Shown here: positions 25,137 through 35,074 of the stretch, piece after piece
Position numbering within the stretch: position 1 is the first letter of the stretch
How the letters are laid out: each line of letters starts with the position of its first letter
NCBI GenBank assembly: GCA_947369085.1
Contig: CANBJR010000012.1
Location: 1 to 62,234 of the forward strand
Direction: 5' to 3'
Source: an uncultured Clostridia bacterium
Lineage (GTDB): Bacteria; Bacillota; Clostridia; Oscillospirales; Acutalibacteraceae
DNA length: 62,234 nt
Notes under the pieces: generated by a model
What the model was told of the DNA's origin: nothing
What the model saw: the letters and a program-made list of their open reading frames with translations, nothing else
Database searches by the model: none
Made by a program: the position numbers and the translations under genes

Positions 25137-27374
25137 GTGAAAAAATTATTCAAAAGAACACTGTCTGTTGCTTTATCGGCTTTGATGGCATTTTCGGCGC
25201 TTTCATTTTCTGCTTCTGCCGCTAAAATCGAATCAGCTCAGACAAGTGCAACAACATCAACACAATCAAATCCGTATGGACTTACGGAAAAAATCAGTGA
25301 TGGTGTAATTCTTCATGCTTGGTGCTGGAGCTTTAACACTATCAAGGAAAACCTTCCTAAAATTGCCGAGGCAGGATATACGTCTGTCCAGACCTCGCCG
25401 ATAAATGAATGTAAGGTCGGCGACAACGGCGGTATGGATCTTATGGGCAACGGCAAATGGTATTATCATTATCAGCCAACCCTTTACACTATCGGCAACT
25501 ATCAGCTTGGTACACTTGAAGAATTCAAGTCACTTTGCAGTGAAGCACAGGAATACGGAATACATATTATTGTTGACGTGGTTGCAAACCACTGTTCAAG
25601 CGACTACAATGCTATTTCTTCAACAATCAAAAATATTGAGGGCGGCGCCTTCCATGATTCTTTTGGTATCGGCGACTACAACAATCGTTATCAGTGCACA
25701 CAGGGTGAGCTTCTCAATTTAAAAGACCTCAACACACAGAATGTAAATGTTCAGAATATGATTCTTGACTATCTCAAAAGCTGTGTAAGTGCAGGTGCAA
25801 GCGGTTTCAGATATGATGCCGCAAAACACATTGAGCTGCCCGACGAAAAGCCCGAAAACGGAAAAGACTTTTCAAGTGATTTTTGGCCTACAATTCTTAA
25901 CAATGGTTCAGAATTTCAGTACGGTGAAATTTTGCAGGATTCAGGCAGCCGAACTGCTGACTATGCAAAATATATGAGCGTTACAGCATCTTCATACGGC
26001 AGTATAATCAGAAACGCAGCTAAAAGCGACAACTTAAACGCTGAAAATCTTGTTGACTACCGTTCTGACGGAGCTCCTAACGATAAGCTGGTAACTTGGG
26101 TTGAATCTCATGATAACTACACGGGTGACGGCACATGGTCACAGCTTGATAATCTTGACATCAGACAGGCATGGGCTGTAATTGCCGCAAGAGGCGAAAC
26201 TACTCCCCTGTTTTTCAGCCGTCCTGACGAAAGCAGCACTACAAATCAGTGGGGCAAAAATAAAATTGGCGAGGCAGGCGACGATAATTTCTGTCATCCC
26301 GAAGTTATTGCTGTAAACCAGTTCAGAAATGCAATGGTAGGTCTTCCCGATAATCTTTCAAATCCGACTGGCGACAACAGTCTGCTTATGATTGAAAGAG
26401 GAAGTGCAGGCGCTGTTATTATCAATGCATCCAACAACGATGTTGTGCTTGACTGCGCTACTGATGTTACAGACGGAACATATACTGATGAAGCATACGG
26501 CGGTTTGTTCGATGTAACCGACGGTAAATTAAACGGTACTGTAAAAGCTAACTCTATTGCGGTCATATACAACAGCACTCTTGTTAAACAACCGGTTGTT
26601 TCGCTTTCAAAGAACGGCGGAGAGTTCAGAGGAACTCTTACACTTACATTAACAGCAAGAAATACAACCGAAGCTACATATCAAATAGGCAACGGAAAGC
26701 CTGTACCCTTTGTTTCCGGCGATACAATCACAATTGGCGCTAATATGGCTGAAAACGAAACACTTGACATCGTTCTGTACGGCAAAAACAATGAGGGCGA
26801 CACAACTACAAAAACATACACCTTTAGAAAGCTTGCTGCTCCTTATATTGACGGTGAAACGACAGTTTACTTTGATAACAGCAAATATAACTGGGACAAA
26901 ATAAATGTTTATGCCTACTATCGTGATGACAGCGGTAGGGTTATAAACAACGGCGAATGGCCAGGCGCTAAAATGACCGACTTGGGCGGAGATATGTACG
27001 GATACGTTGTAAATCCCGACTGGGATTATTCGACTGCCTACATTATTTTTAATAACGGAAGCGGTACGCAGTATCCGTCAGAAGTTGGATATGAAATCAA
27101 AAAAGGTGAAAGCAAAATATTCAACGGAAGCGGACTTGACGATTATGTTGTTGATATTCCGACAAGACTAAAGGGCGATGTTGACAACGACGGCATAGTT
27201 AATGTAAATGACGCAACCTGTATTCAAAAATTCACAGCTGAAATTATGGATTCAGACGGCAAGCCGTTTATTGACGTGAACAATTCTGAGGATATTTACG
27301 CAAGCGACCTTAACGGCGACAACGTAATCGACATTAAGGACGCAACCGAAATTCAAAAAATGATTGCCGGATAA
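25137..27374 (+). CDS. Secreted alpha-amylase: GH13, CBM26-like starch-binding module and dockerin
   Basis: A 745-residue secreted enzyme. Residues 1-28 are a signal peptide (basic KKLFKR, hydrophobic core, ASA cleavage). A GH13 barrel covers about 45-430, with region I DVVANHC near 147, region II GFRYDAAKH with the nucleophile Asp near 227, region III GEILQ with the acid Glu near 264, and region IV ESHDNY near 325. A linker with a beta-rich module precedes a CBM26-type domain (about 578-672, YFDNSKYNWDKINVYAYY). Residues 680-745 form a type I dockerin with two calcium loops, GDVDNDGIVNVNDATCIQK and DLNGDNVIDIKDATEIQK. It should bind a cohesin scaffold and cleave alpha-1,4 bonds in starch, as in the R. 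bromii amylosome. The GTG start has AAGGAG eight bases upstream. Confidence 0.94.
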   Translation: MKKLFKRTLSVALSALMAFSALSFSASAAKIESAQTSATTSTQSNPYGLTEKISDGVILHAWCWSFNTIKENLPKIAEAGYTSVQTSPINECKVGDNGGMDLMGNGKWYYHYQPTLYTIGNYQLGTLEEFKSLCSEAQEYGIHIIVDVVANHCSSDYNAISSTIKNIEGGAFHDSFGIGDYNNRYQCTQGELLNLKDLNTQNVNVQNMILDYLKSCVSAGASGFRYDAAKHIELPDEKPENGKDFSSDFWPTILNNGSEFQYGEILQDSGSRTADYAKYMSVTASSYGSIIRNAAKSDNLNAENLVDYRSDGAPNDKLVTWVESHDNYTGDGTWSQLDNLDIRQAWAVIAARGETTPLFFSRPDESSTTNQWGKNKIGEAGDDNFCHPEVIAVNQFRNAMVGLPDNLSNPTGDNSLLMIERGSAGAVIINASNNDVVLDCATDVTDGTYTDEAYGGLFDVTDGKLNGTVKANSIAVIYNSTLVKQPVVSLSKNGGEFRGTLTLTLTARNTTEATYQIGNGKPVPFVSGDTITIGANMAENETLDIVLYGKNNEGDTTTKTYTFRKLAAPYIDGETTVYFDNSKYNWDKINVYAYYRDDSGRVINNGEWPGAKMTDLGGDMYGYVVNPDWDYSTAYIIFNNGSGTQYPSEVGYEIKKGESKIFNGSGLDDYVVDIPTRLKGDVDNDGIVNVNDATCIQKFTAEIMDSDGKPFIDVNNSEDIYASDLNGDNVIDIKDATEIQKMIAG

Positions 27375-27391
27375 AATTTATAGTGCATAGT

Positions 27392-27423
27392 AACAGCCTG
27401 CTTTGTAGATAAAGCAGGCTGTT
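27392..27423. terminator. Terminator between the amylase gene and addA
   Basis: Stem of 12-13 bp (27392-27404 with 27411-27423) and loop GTAGAT, followed by a T-run on the plus strand; the minus-strand tail is weaker. Confidence 0.82.
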
Positions 27424-27424
27424 T

Positions 27425-30400
27425 TTACAGTTTAATATATTTACCGAGATGAACTGAGCAGATTATACACTCCGAAACAGTCATTTCTGTTGACTGTTCC
27501 ATAGCCAGTTTGTAAATTTCAAGCTGTTTTTTATAAAGCTCGGTAAGTTTTGAAATATCTTTTATCCTGTCTGTTTTATAGTCAACGATTACAAGATTTC
27601 CGTTTTCTTCAAACGCTACGTCAACAGCACCCTGAACTATAATTTCAGCATCTGTTCCTGAATTTTCACATTCGTCAAAAACCTGCGAAGATTTAAGTTT
27701 TGCGCTGAATTGTTCCTCACGATATACAGCCGGTGATTTGATTATACGATTCACAAGCTCTGAATCAAGCAGGTTTTTCATCTTTTCTCTGTCAATCAGA
27801 TCGGTCTGTTTCTCTGAAAGCAAACCGATATTTTTTAATCTTTCAATTTCACTGTTAATACTTTCTTTTGCATTTAAGAAATTGCAATACTGTAAGAACT
27901 TATGATGAGCCGTACCCCTGTCAACAGCGGCAGCTGTATCTTTATTTAGAAACGATGGTTTTGTCAAAACCTTCTCAAAATAATCACTGTCGCTGTGAGA
28001 AATCTGAGATGCACTCACCTTTTGCGGAAGATTCATAATATCTGCATTTTTATACTTAAATGACAGATTTGCTTTTAAAAGCTCAGCATAATCAAAGCCT
28101 TCACTATCTGTAACGCTTTTAAATATTTCTTGGTGATATTTAGAAGTATCCTTGGTTTTACCGAAAATGTATTCTTCTTTATCAATAACTTCAAAATGCC
28201 ATGGCAAAGTATCAGTATGAGTTATAGGTTCGACTGACGGATTAATTCTCTTTCGCAGGTTATTAAGTGAAGGGTGTACAAGCGCACAAAGCAACAACCA
28301 GTCGGATATACCCGAACTTCTTACTACAGTAAAAGGCTCAATAATATTACCGAATACTATTTTTGAATAGAGGTTTGAAAGATATTTCTCAGCATTCTTT
28401 TTTGAACCGACTGTAATCAGCTTTTCTTTTGCTCTTGTCATTGCCACATAAAGCACACGAAGCTCCTCGGCAATTTCATTTTGTGCAATTTCTATTTCAA
28501 CAGCAAGCCTCGGCAAAGTATTATAGTGGCATATTCCATCTCTCTTTTTTATGCCGAGTCCTGCAACACTGTCGATTAGCACGTCGCTTTTTAAATCGGC
28601 TTTATTAAACTGTTTAGCAGTATCGGCAAGAAAGCACACAGGAAATTCAAGACCTTTTGAAGCGTGAATACTGAGCACCCTAACGCTGTTTTTTGAGTCC
28701 GAATCAGCTGATGCAGCAGGAAGCTGTGTTCCGTTTTCAACAAGTTTGTCAATGTAAGAAATGAAATCGGAAAGTGTTTTGTATCCGTTTGACTCAAAAC
28801 TTCTTGCATAGATTCTTAAAAGGTCAAGGTTTCGCATTGGTGTTTCTCCGCCCTTAACAGCGGCAGTTATGGCTCCGATTGCTGTTGAATCATAGATTTT
28901 TCCGATAAGTTCATCAACCGAACAAGTGTATGAATAATTTTTCAGCTGTTCAAGCTGAGAGAGAAATTCCTTAGTCTTATCACTTTTTGAAGAGTAATTT
29001 TTTACAGCCGAATATAGGTTGGAATTACGATTATCAGCTCTGATTTGAGAAAGCTCATCGGGTGTGAAACCGTAAATAGGACTGCACATAACCGACAAAA
29101 GCGGAATGTCAAGTGCAGGATTGTCAATAACACGAAGAATATTTAAAATAATCTTTACTTCATTTGCTTCAAAGGAGTTTTCTTTATTCTCGCTGAAAGC
29201 AGGGATTCCGTTATCTATAAGAGTTTTCACGTAGGTTTGGGCCGTGTTTTTGGTACTGCGCAAAATTACTGCAAAATCTCCGTATGTTGCTTTTCTCTGA
29301 GTATCGCCGTCCTTAACAAGAAATCCCGAACTCATCATTGAACGAATTTTATTTGCAATAAATTGAGCCTCAACTTCAGCAGAGTCATAATCTTCAAATA
29401 CTGATTTTTCTATTAAAGAAATTTCAAAACCGCAGTCATCACTGTCGGGATAGCTTGCGCCGACATTTAACATTTCGTCTTTTGTATAGTCCATTTGTGC
29501 GGACTGCTTTGTCATAAGGTTTGAAAAGATAAAGTTTACCGTATCGCAAACTTCTTTTCTACTTCTAAAATTCTTATCGAGAATTATTGTTGCAGGATAT
29601 GCGGGATTATTCTCGTCATATTTTTCATACAAATCTTTGCGGTTAATAAAAATCTGAGGTTTTGCCTGACGAAAACCATAAATACTCTGCTTTACGTCAC
29701 CTACAACAAAAATGTTATTCTCTTCCCTGCTTACGCACTTGAAAATCAAATCCTGAACATCATTAACATCCTGAAATTCGTCCACAATTACCGCATCATA
29801 GCGGTTTGAAATTTCATAAGCAACTGATGTTTTTTGATAAGTATCATCAAACGGTTCGGCAAGCAATTTAACAGTAAGCAGTTCAATGTCAGAAAATGAA
29901 AGAATATTTTTTTTGCTTTTTAAATCGTTAAATTCTCTTAAATATTCACGCACAAGGTCAAACAGCGTTGATACAAGACCATGCAGTTCTTTCATTTCAC
30001 CGATAACCTCTTCCTCACTGTTGCAAAAATAAAGCTGAACCGACTTAATGGCTGACTTAACTTCATCTCTGTTGGCAGCAACGGCAACTTTTAAGGGATT
30101 TTCTTTATATCCCTTAGGAGGCGTAAGTCTGGCGGCTGAAAAAGACAGTGCAGCCGAACAAATATCGTTCCAAGAATCAGAATAGAGTTTTTTTAGAAGA
30201 TTTTCAAGAAAAACCAAGTCATCTTCTATTTTAGGTGCAAAAGATTTATGTAATTTTTCATCGTTTTCAAGAATCTTGAGTGAATTTTGAGTAAGATTAA
30301 TTGCGTGATGAACCGTAGTTTTTGTGTATTCAATTATAATTTTGCCCCATACTGACTCGGCAACTGAGCTTTCAGCGTAATTTGAAAGCATATCGTCAAG

Positions 30401-30973
30401 CCATTTTTCAGGAAACGGCTGTGTTGAAAGAAAAGTACAGATTTTTAGTACAGCTTCACGGAGATTAACATCACCTGTCTTGCTTGAAAATGCATCAAGT
30501 AAAGCTATAAATTCATCACTGTCAGAAGAATAAAAGGTGTTGAAAGCATTATCGAGTGCGGTTTTTCTTAAAACATCGAGTTCACCCTCATCAGCAATTC
30601 TAAAGTCACGTGATACTCCGAGCGAGTGAAAATATTCACGCACTATATCTGAACAAAAGCTATCGATTGTGGAAATGCTTGCAGTATACAGAAGCTGCTT
30701 TTGTTTAAGAAGATTTGGGTTATAAGGGTCATTTTTCAATAACTTGTTAATTGCTTTTGAAATACGTTCCCTCATTTCAGCGGCGGCTGCCCTTGTAAAA
30801 GTAACAATTAACATTCTGTCAACGTCAATTGGGTTTTCACTTCTTGTTATAAGGTTTATCACTCTTTCAACAAGCACAGCTGTTTTTCCAGAACCTGCTG
30901 CAGCTGAAACAAGCACGGAGCCGTCGGTTGCAAAGATTGCATTTTTCTGTTGTGTTGTCCATTGTCTGTCCAT
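27425..30973 (-). CDS. addA: AddAB recombination helicase-nuclease, subunit AddA
   Basis: A 1182-residue UvrD-family 3'-5' helicase with a C-terminal RecB-type nuclease. Walker A is VLVSAAAGSGKTAVLVERVI near residue 20; VIVDEFQDVND is Walker B (motif II); FVVGDVKQSIYGFRQA is motif III; VRVLSIHASKGLEFPVCFL and LYVAMTRAKEKLITVG are motifs V and VI. The nuclease site is GAVDVAFEENGNLVIVDYKTD with the metal-binding Asp residues and lysine. With AddB it resects double-strand ends to Chi-like sites for RecA loading. Start ATG at 30973 overlaps the addB stop as TAATG. Confidence 0.96.
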   Translation of the reverse strand: MDRQWTTQQKNAIFATDGSVLVSAAAGSGKTAVLVERVINLITRSENPIDVDRMLIVTFTRAAAAEMRERISKAINKLLKNDPYNPNLLKQKQLLYTASISTIDSFCSDIVREYFHSLGVSRDFRIADEGELDVLRKTALDNAFNTFYSSDSDEFIALLDAFSSKTGDVNLREAVLKICTFLSTQPFPEKWLDDMLSNYAESSVAESVWGKIIIEYTKTTVHHAINLTQNSLKILENDEKLHKSFAPKIEDDLVFLENLLKKLYSDSWNDICSAALSFSAARLTPPKGYKENPLKVAVAANRDEVKSAIKSVQLYFCNSEEEVIGEMKELHGLVSTLFDLVREYLREFNDLKSKKNILSFSDIELLTVKLLAEPFDDTYQKTSVAYEISNRYDAVIVDEFQDVNDVQDLIFKCVSREENNIFVVGDVKQSIYGFRQAKPQIFINRKDLYEKYDENNPAYPATIILDKNFRSRKEVCDTVNFIFSNLMTKQSAQMDYTKDEMLNVGASYPDSDDCGFEISLIEKSVFEDYDSAEVEAQFIANKIRSMMSSGFLVKDGDTQRKATYGDFAVILRSTKNTAQTYVKTLIDNGIPAFSENKENSFEANEVKIILNILRVIDNPALDIPLLSVMCSPIYGFTPDELSQIRADNRNSNLYSAVKNYSSKSDKTKEFLSQLEQLKNYSYTCSVDELIGKIYDSTAIGAITAAVKGGETPMRNLDLLRIYARSFESNGYKTLSDFISYIDKLVENGTQLPAASADSDSKNSVRVLSIHASKGLEFPVCFLADTAKQFNKADLKSDVLIDSVAGLGIKKRDGICHYNTLPRLAVEIEIAQNEIAEELRVLYVAMTRAKEKLITVGSKKNAEKYLSNLYSKIVFGNIIEPFTVVRSSGISDWLLLCALVHPSLNNLRKRINPSVEPITHTDTLPWHFEVIDKEEYIFGKTKDTSKYHQEIFKSVTDSEGFDYAELLKANLSFKYKNADIMNLPQKVSASQISHSDSDYFEKVLTKPSFLNKDTAAAVDRGTAHHKFLQYCNFLNAKESINSEIERLKNIGLLSEKQTDLIDREKMKNLLDSELVNRIIKSPAVYREEQFSAKLKSSQVFDECENSGTDAEIIVQGAVDVAFEENGNLVIVDYKTDRIKDISKLTELYKKQLEIYKLAMEQSTEMTVSECIICSVHLGKYIKL

Positions 30974-33900
30974 TAACACTCACCTTGATTCTCGATTTCA
31001 TTGTCAATTGAAGAATACACCTCGTCATTTGTGACATCAAATGTGTTTACAAAACTGCTTACTCTGTACGCACACACGCTGTCATACGGGCAATATTCGC
31101 AGGCATCATGTGCACCCTTTGCAGGAGAAGCCTGTATGTTGCCATTGTAAAGTTCTTTTCCCATTGAAACAACTGTGTTTTCAAGCTTCCTGAAAATTTT
31201 GCCGAACTGCTCAAGGTTTGCAATACTGCGTTCTGAAACCGCTGTATCAAGCTTAATTTTAACAGGGATATACTTGCCTGATTCGGACTTATCCATTCCT
31301 TTGATTACTTTGACGTCATCAAGAACAAGTCCGTTCATTTTGAGCGCTTTGTCTATTTCAGAAGTAATTTTTTCATCTTCAATCTTTGACTGTGAAGAAA
31401 CAACAGGAACGGTTGCAGGCATATACAGTATTCCTGCCGGAGTGATTTTTCCGTATTTCTCAGTTCCGTTAAGTTTTATTGAATATAGATACAAAAGCAT
31501 CTGTAAGTTAAGTCCGTAGAGAATATCAGAAAGTTTAAATTTTTTTGTGCCTGTTTTATAATCGATAATTCTCAGGTATTTTTCACCATCTTTTTCCATA
31601 ACATCAACACGGTCAACATATCCGCTGACTGCTATGTTATGACCGTCAGGCAACTTTACAGTGTATGACGGAATATCTCTGCCGATTTTTAGCTCACAGT
31701 CAAAGACGTCGAAGTCACTTTGCGAGAGTTCAAAAATAATATGCTTTAAAAGAATAAAAACATTATCGGAAAGTGTTTTCAGATTATAAAGAAATGCTTT
31801 TGTTCTTTTTTCTGCACCGCCGAAATACTGTTCAATGTATTCTGAAAGTAAATTACCAATATAATTTTTCAAATCATCATCTGACATTGAAGAATATTCA
31901 AGCTTATTAAAGTCGGTAAAAAACTTTTCAAGAATATAATGTACAAGAGTTCCGTACTCCATAGGATTGATTTCTGCTCTGCGGCGCTCCTTTATGTTAA
32001 GTCCGTAGTTGCAAAAATAAGCAAATCTGCAAAGACTGAACTTTTCAATTTGCGACGCTGAAATATTCAGATTATCACCAAAAAGTTTTTCTGCATTTTC
32101 AGGATTTTCAATCTTAAACGGTGAATTATCTATTGAACGGTGGACGGCATTATACTGTGAAGAATAGCAGTTATCAGCAGAAAAATAATCACCGAGGGTT
32201 TTCATCTCAGCACAGTTGCCTGCGATTGACCTAGCGTATTCCTCAAAGGCAGGTCTTAGTGCATACATAGCATCTTTCTTTCTGTTAAAATCTGCCTTAT
32301 CAAACATTATTATATTCGGAAAGGTCTTTCTGATTTCTTCAAAAATTACTGACGGAGTATACGGTGCACCAAGTAAATCAGCAGAAGGATAGAACACATA
32401 TAGTCTTTCAGAGGGTGAAGTCATACAACTGTATGCCATAAATGTTTCAAGGTCGGCAAGGTCGGAAAAGTCATCGGAAAGTTTTAAGTCGTTAAGAGAA
32501 AGCATTTTCAGCTCAAATGATGAGAAAACTCCCGAACAATGCGGAACAGCAGGAAATTCTCCGTCAATACAGCCTATAAGAAAAGTTACCTTTTGCTTTG
32601 AAACTCTCACACGCTGTGCGGTTGTTATTGTCACGCTGTCTATGGTCTGGGGTATCTGCATTAATTCAATGGAAGAAATCTGAATTGACAGAAGCTCATA
32701 ATATCGTTTTGGAGATACAGGCGTATCACCGATAACTGCAACAGTCTTGTCAAATGCATCCATTAAAAAATTCCACACTCTGATTTGCTCTGCACCGAGT
32801 CCCTTTTTCACTCCGTTTTCAAGTGTATCATACATACCGTTGAGTGCGTCCTGAACTTTAAGCTCTGTGAGAAGATGATAGAGAAGTTCGGTTATTTCTC
32901 TGCCGTTTTTATTTTTTATATTTTCCTTGAACTTTAAAAGCGGCTCAACTACGGATTTTCTGACACTTTCTGCTGTTTCAAGATTTTTCTTGTCATCATC
33001 AGAAAAAGTCGAAGAAAATCCCCTCGGATTCTGAGTAAATTCAGATTTAAAGGCAGAATTATTAATATTCCAGATATATGTATAATTTTCAAATAGGCTT
33101 ATATTTTGAGATGAGTTTTCAGTTAGTCCTGTTTTGAGCAGAGAAATTACGTCATCACGCTCAAAATTGTCAAGAATAATTCTGAATATTAAATTGACTA
33201 AACGAACAACAGGCTTAACCTCAATATCGCTTTGAGAATCCATAAAATACGGAATTTCGTATTTTTCAAAAACAGTGTTTATTATCCCCTTATACGGCGC
33301 TGTATCGTGACAGATTACGGAAATATCATTATAAAGATAATTTTCCTCAATAATCAAATGCTTAATCTGCCTTGCAACAAATTCACATTCCTCATATCTG
33401 TCGGAAGCTGAATAGAGAATTATATATTCGGGATTTTTTAAGCAAGGCGAAATATGATTCCTGAACACAGATTTTTCAAGAAGTTCAAGCTCGTTATTTG
33501 AAAACTTTTTATTATCGGTGAGTTTTACGGGTGTTTTGATGTCAATACAATCGCTTTTTGCAATCTTTTTGAGCGTTTTATACGTAGACTGCGAAGTTGT
33601 AAAAACCTCTTCCCTTCCGTCGCTTTCAGGGTCAAGCGTAAGCGTAATAAAAACAGAATCGCTCTGTGACATTATTAAACGCAGAACTTTTAACTGCTGA
33701 GCCGAAAATCCACTGAATGAATCAACAAAAATTGTATATCCGTCAAAAATATTATTCTCCAAAAGAATATTGTATAATCTTGTCAGATCATCAAGAGGGT
33801 CAACGTAACTTTGTGAAAGAATAGCATCAAACGCGTCAAGAATTAACGCTGTTTCGTATAGCTTTGTTTTAAGCGTTTCATTTTTCACACTTTTTGAAAC

Positions 33901-34314
33901 CTCGTAAAGAGTATCGGTTGAAACGCTGTTCTTTTTGCAGTCAGACAAAGTTTGCAACATTGTTTCCGTAAGGGATTTTGTGTTCTTAGTCTTTAAAAGT
34001 TCTAGTTTTTCAGTAAGCTGTTCAAGCGCTATATTCATAATAACCGCACGTGTACCGCTGTCTATAACATTTTGCGAAAGATTTCCCGTTTGTTCAAAAA
34101 CAAATCTGCAAAGTCGGGAAAATCCAAATACTTTGATGTTCTTTGAAAGACGTGCTCCAAGGAGATTTAAAAAAGCTTTTTCTGTTTCAAATGTGCTCAT
34201 ATCAGGAACAAGCATCAGAATTTTATTGTTTCCGCTTTTTGTAAGCTCTGAAATTTTATCATACACATATGTTGTTTTGCCTGTTCCGCTTTTTCCTAAA
34301 ATAAACCTAAGCAT
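30973..34314 (-). CDS. addB: AddAB recombination helicase-nuclease, subunit AddB
   Basis: A 1113-residue partner of AddA. The N-terminal P-loop FILGKSGTGKTTYVYDKI belongs to its degenerate helicase half, which recognises Chi rather than unwinding. The C-terminal nuclease has YVDRVDVMEKDG and LRIIDYKTGTKKF. The iron-sulfur cluster cysteines are placed as in Bacillus AddB: one in SLCRFAYFCNYGL and three in ACEYCPYDSVC (C-x2-C-x5-C). The start at 34314 follows GAGGTG; a GTG four codons earlier overlaps that site. Order addB-addA with overlap is the usual Firmicute operon. Confidence 0.95.
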   Translation of the reverse strand: MLRFILGKSGTGKTTYVYDKISELTKSGNNKILMLVPDMSTFETEKAFLNLLGARLSKNIKVFGFSRLCRFVFEQTGNLSQNVIDSGTRAVIMNIALEQLTEKLELLKTKNTKSLTETMLQTLSDCKKNSVSTDTLYEVSKSVKNETLKTKLYETALILDAFDAILSQSYVDPLDDLTRLYNILLENNIFDGYTIFVDSFSGFSAQQLKVLRLIMSQSDSVFITLTLDPESDGREEVFTTSQSTYKTLKKIAKSDCIDIKTPVKLTDNKKFSNNELELLEKSVFRNHISPCLKNPEYIILYSASDRYEECEFVARQIKHLIIEENYLYNDISVICHDTAPYKGIINTVFEKYEIPYFMDSQSDIEVKPVVRLVNLIFRIILDNFERDDVISLLKTGLTENSSQNISLFENYTYIWNINNSAFKSEFTQNPRGFSSTFSDDDKKNLETAESVRKSVVEPLLKFKENIKNKNGREITELLYHLLTELKVQDALNGMYDTLENGVKKGLGAEQIRVWNFLMDAFDKTVAVIGDTPVSPKRYYELLSIQISSIELMQIPQTIDSVTITTAQRVRVSKQKVTFLIGCIDGEFPAVPHCSGVFSSFELKMLSLNDLKLSDDFSDLADLETFMAYSCMTSPSERLYVFYPSADLLGAPYTPSVIFEEIRKTFPNIIMFDKADFNRKKDAMYALRPAFEEYARSIAGNCAEMKTLGDYFSADNCYSSQYNAVHRSIDNSPFKIENPENAEKLFGDNLNISASQIEKFSLCRFAYFCNYGLNIKERRRAEINPMEYGTLVHYILEKFFTDFNKLEYSSMSDDDLKNYIGNLLSEYIEQYFGGAEKRTKAFLYNLKTLSDNVFILLKHIIFELSQSDFDVFDCELKIGRDIPSYTVKLPDGHNIAVSGYVDRVDVMEKDGEKYLRIIDYKTGTKKFKLSDILYGLNLQMLLYLYSIKLNGTEKYGKITPAGILYMPATVPVVSSQSKIEDEKITSEIDKALKMNGLVLDDVKVIKGMDKSESGKYIPVKIKLDTAVSERSIANLEQFGKIFRKLENTVVSMGKELYNGNIQASPAKGAHDACEYCPYDSVCAYRVSSFVNTFDVTNDEVYSSIDNEIENQGEC

Positions 34315-34391
34315 ACTGCACCTCACAATTCAAAATATAATTTGGGGAGTATGAATATAATATACCATATTTGATGTGTCATTAAAAGGAC

Positions 34392-34988
34392 TTAACCGAA
34401 CCAAGAACATATTTTTTCAAAAATTTCTACTATTTTAAACTTATATTCGTATTTTTCGCTTTTAACAATATCATATTGGCTATCATTAAAAGTTTCTTTT
34501 GCGGCTTTGTCCTGACTTTCTTCTGTTGAAATACAGATTGACGGATACATTACGCACCACCAGTTATGTCCTTCTCCTCTGCCAATTGTTATTCTAAGAG
34601 CATCATACATTCCCGACGGCAGAGTATAGTTTTCGTATTTTCTGGTTGTAAAGTACATTTTTGTAATCTGTGCAGTTACCTGATAACTGTATCCGTTATC
34701 GTTAACTTCTTTTTGCGCTGTGTTGCAGATGTCCAGAAGGTTTTCAGAAATAAGATTTTCTGCTTCCTCTTTTGACTGCACGTTTTCAAAAGTCGACTCA
34801 GTGTACAAAAGAACTTTATCCCTTACTTTCAGCTTTAAATCCTGATCATAACCTTCGTCCGAATTTGCAAGAATATGAAGTCTGAAAACTTCGTTGGAAA
34901 TTTCCTTACATTCAGTATGAAAAGGTATCATTGAGTATATTACGGTAAGTACAAAAGCAATGCAAGCAGATTTAATTAAAAGTTTCAT
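34392..34988 (-). CDS. spoIIR: Stage II sporulation protein R
   Basis: A 198-residue secreted signalling protein made in the forespore that triggers SpoIIGA to process pro-sigma-E in the mother cell. A single N-terminal hydrophobic segment (ACIAFVLTVIYSMIPF) exports it. The family marks are NEVFRLHILANSD, DQDLKLKVRDKVL, LPSGMYDALRITIGRGEGHN and NWWCVMYPSICI. It shows that the organism carries part of the sporulation programme. The start codon lies four bases after a large hairpin whose arm includes the AGGACAGG ribosome site (34992-35033), so translation may be restrained. A forespore (sigma-F) promoter was not identified. Confidence 0.93.
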   Translation of the reverse strand: MKLLIKSACIAFVLTVIYSMIPFHTECKEISNEVFRLHILANSDEGYDQDLKLKVRDKVLLYTESTFENVQSKEEAENLISENLLDICNTAQKEVNDNGYSYQVTAQITKMYFTTRKYENYTLPSGMYDALRITIGRGEGHNWWCVMYPSICISTEESQDKAAKETFNDSQYDIVKSEKYEYKFKIVEIFEKICSWFG

Positions 34989-34991
34989 AAA

Positions 34992-35033
34992 AATAACCTG
35001 TCCTCTCTTTTTTTAGAGTATGGACAGGTTATT
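34992..35033 (-). promoter_or_regulatory. Hairpin at the spoIIR ribosome site, possibly also the ispE terminator
   Basis: 12-bp perfect arms (34992-35003 and 35022-35033) with a smaller CTCT/AGAG stem inside. On the minus strand the second arm carries the spoIIR Shine-Dalgarno sequence and is followed by TTTATG, the start codon. Confidence 0.7.
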
Positions 35034-35074
35034 GGTAAAATATTCCTTAAATGATTATTTCAAAAAATGAATTA

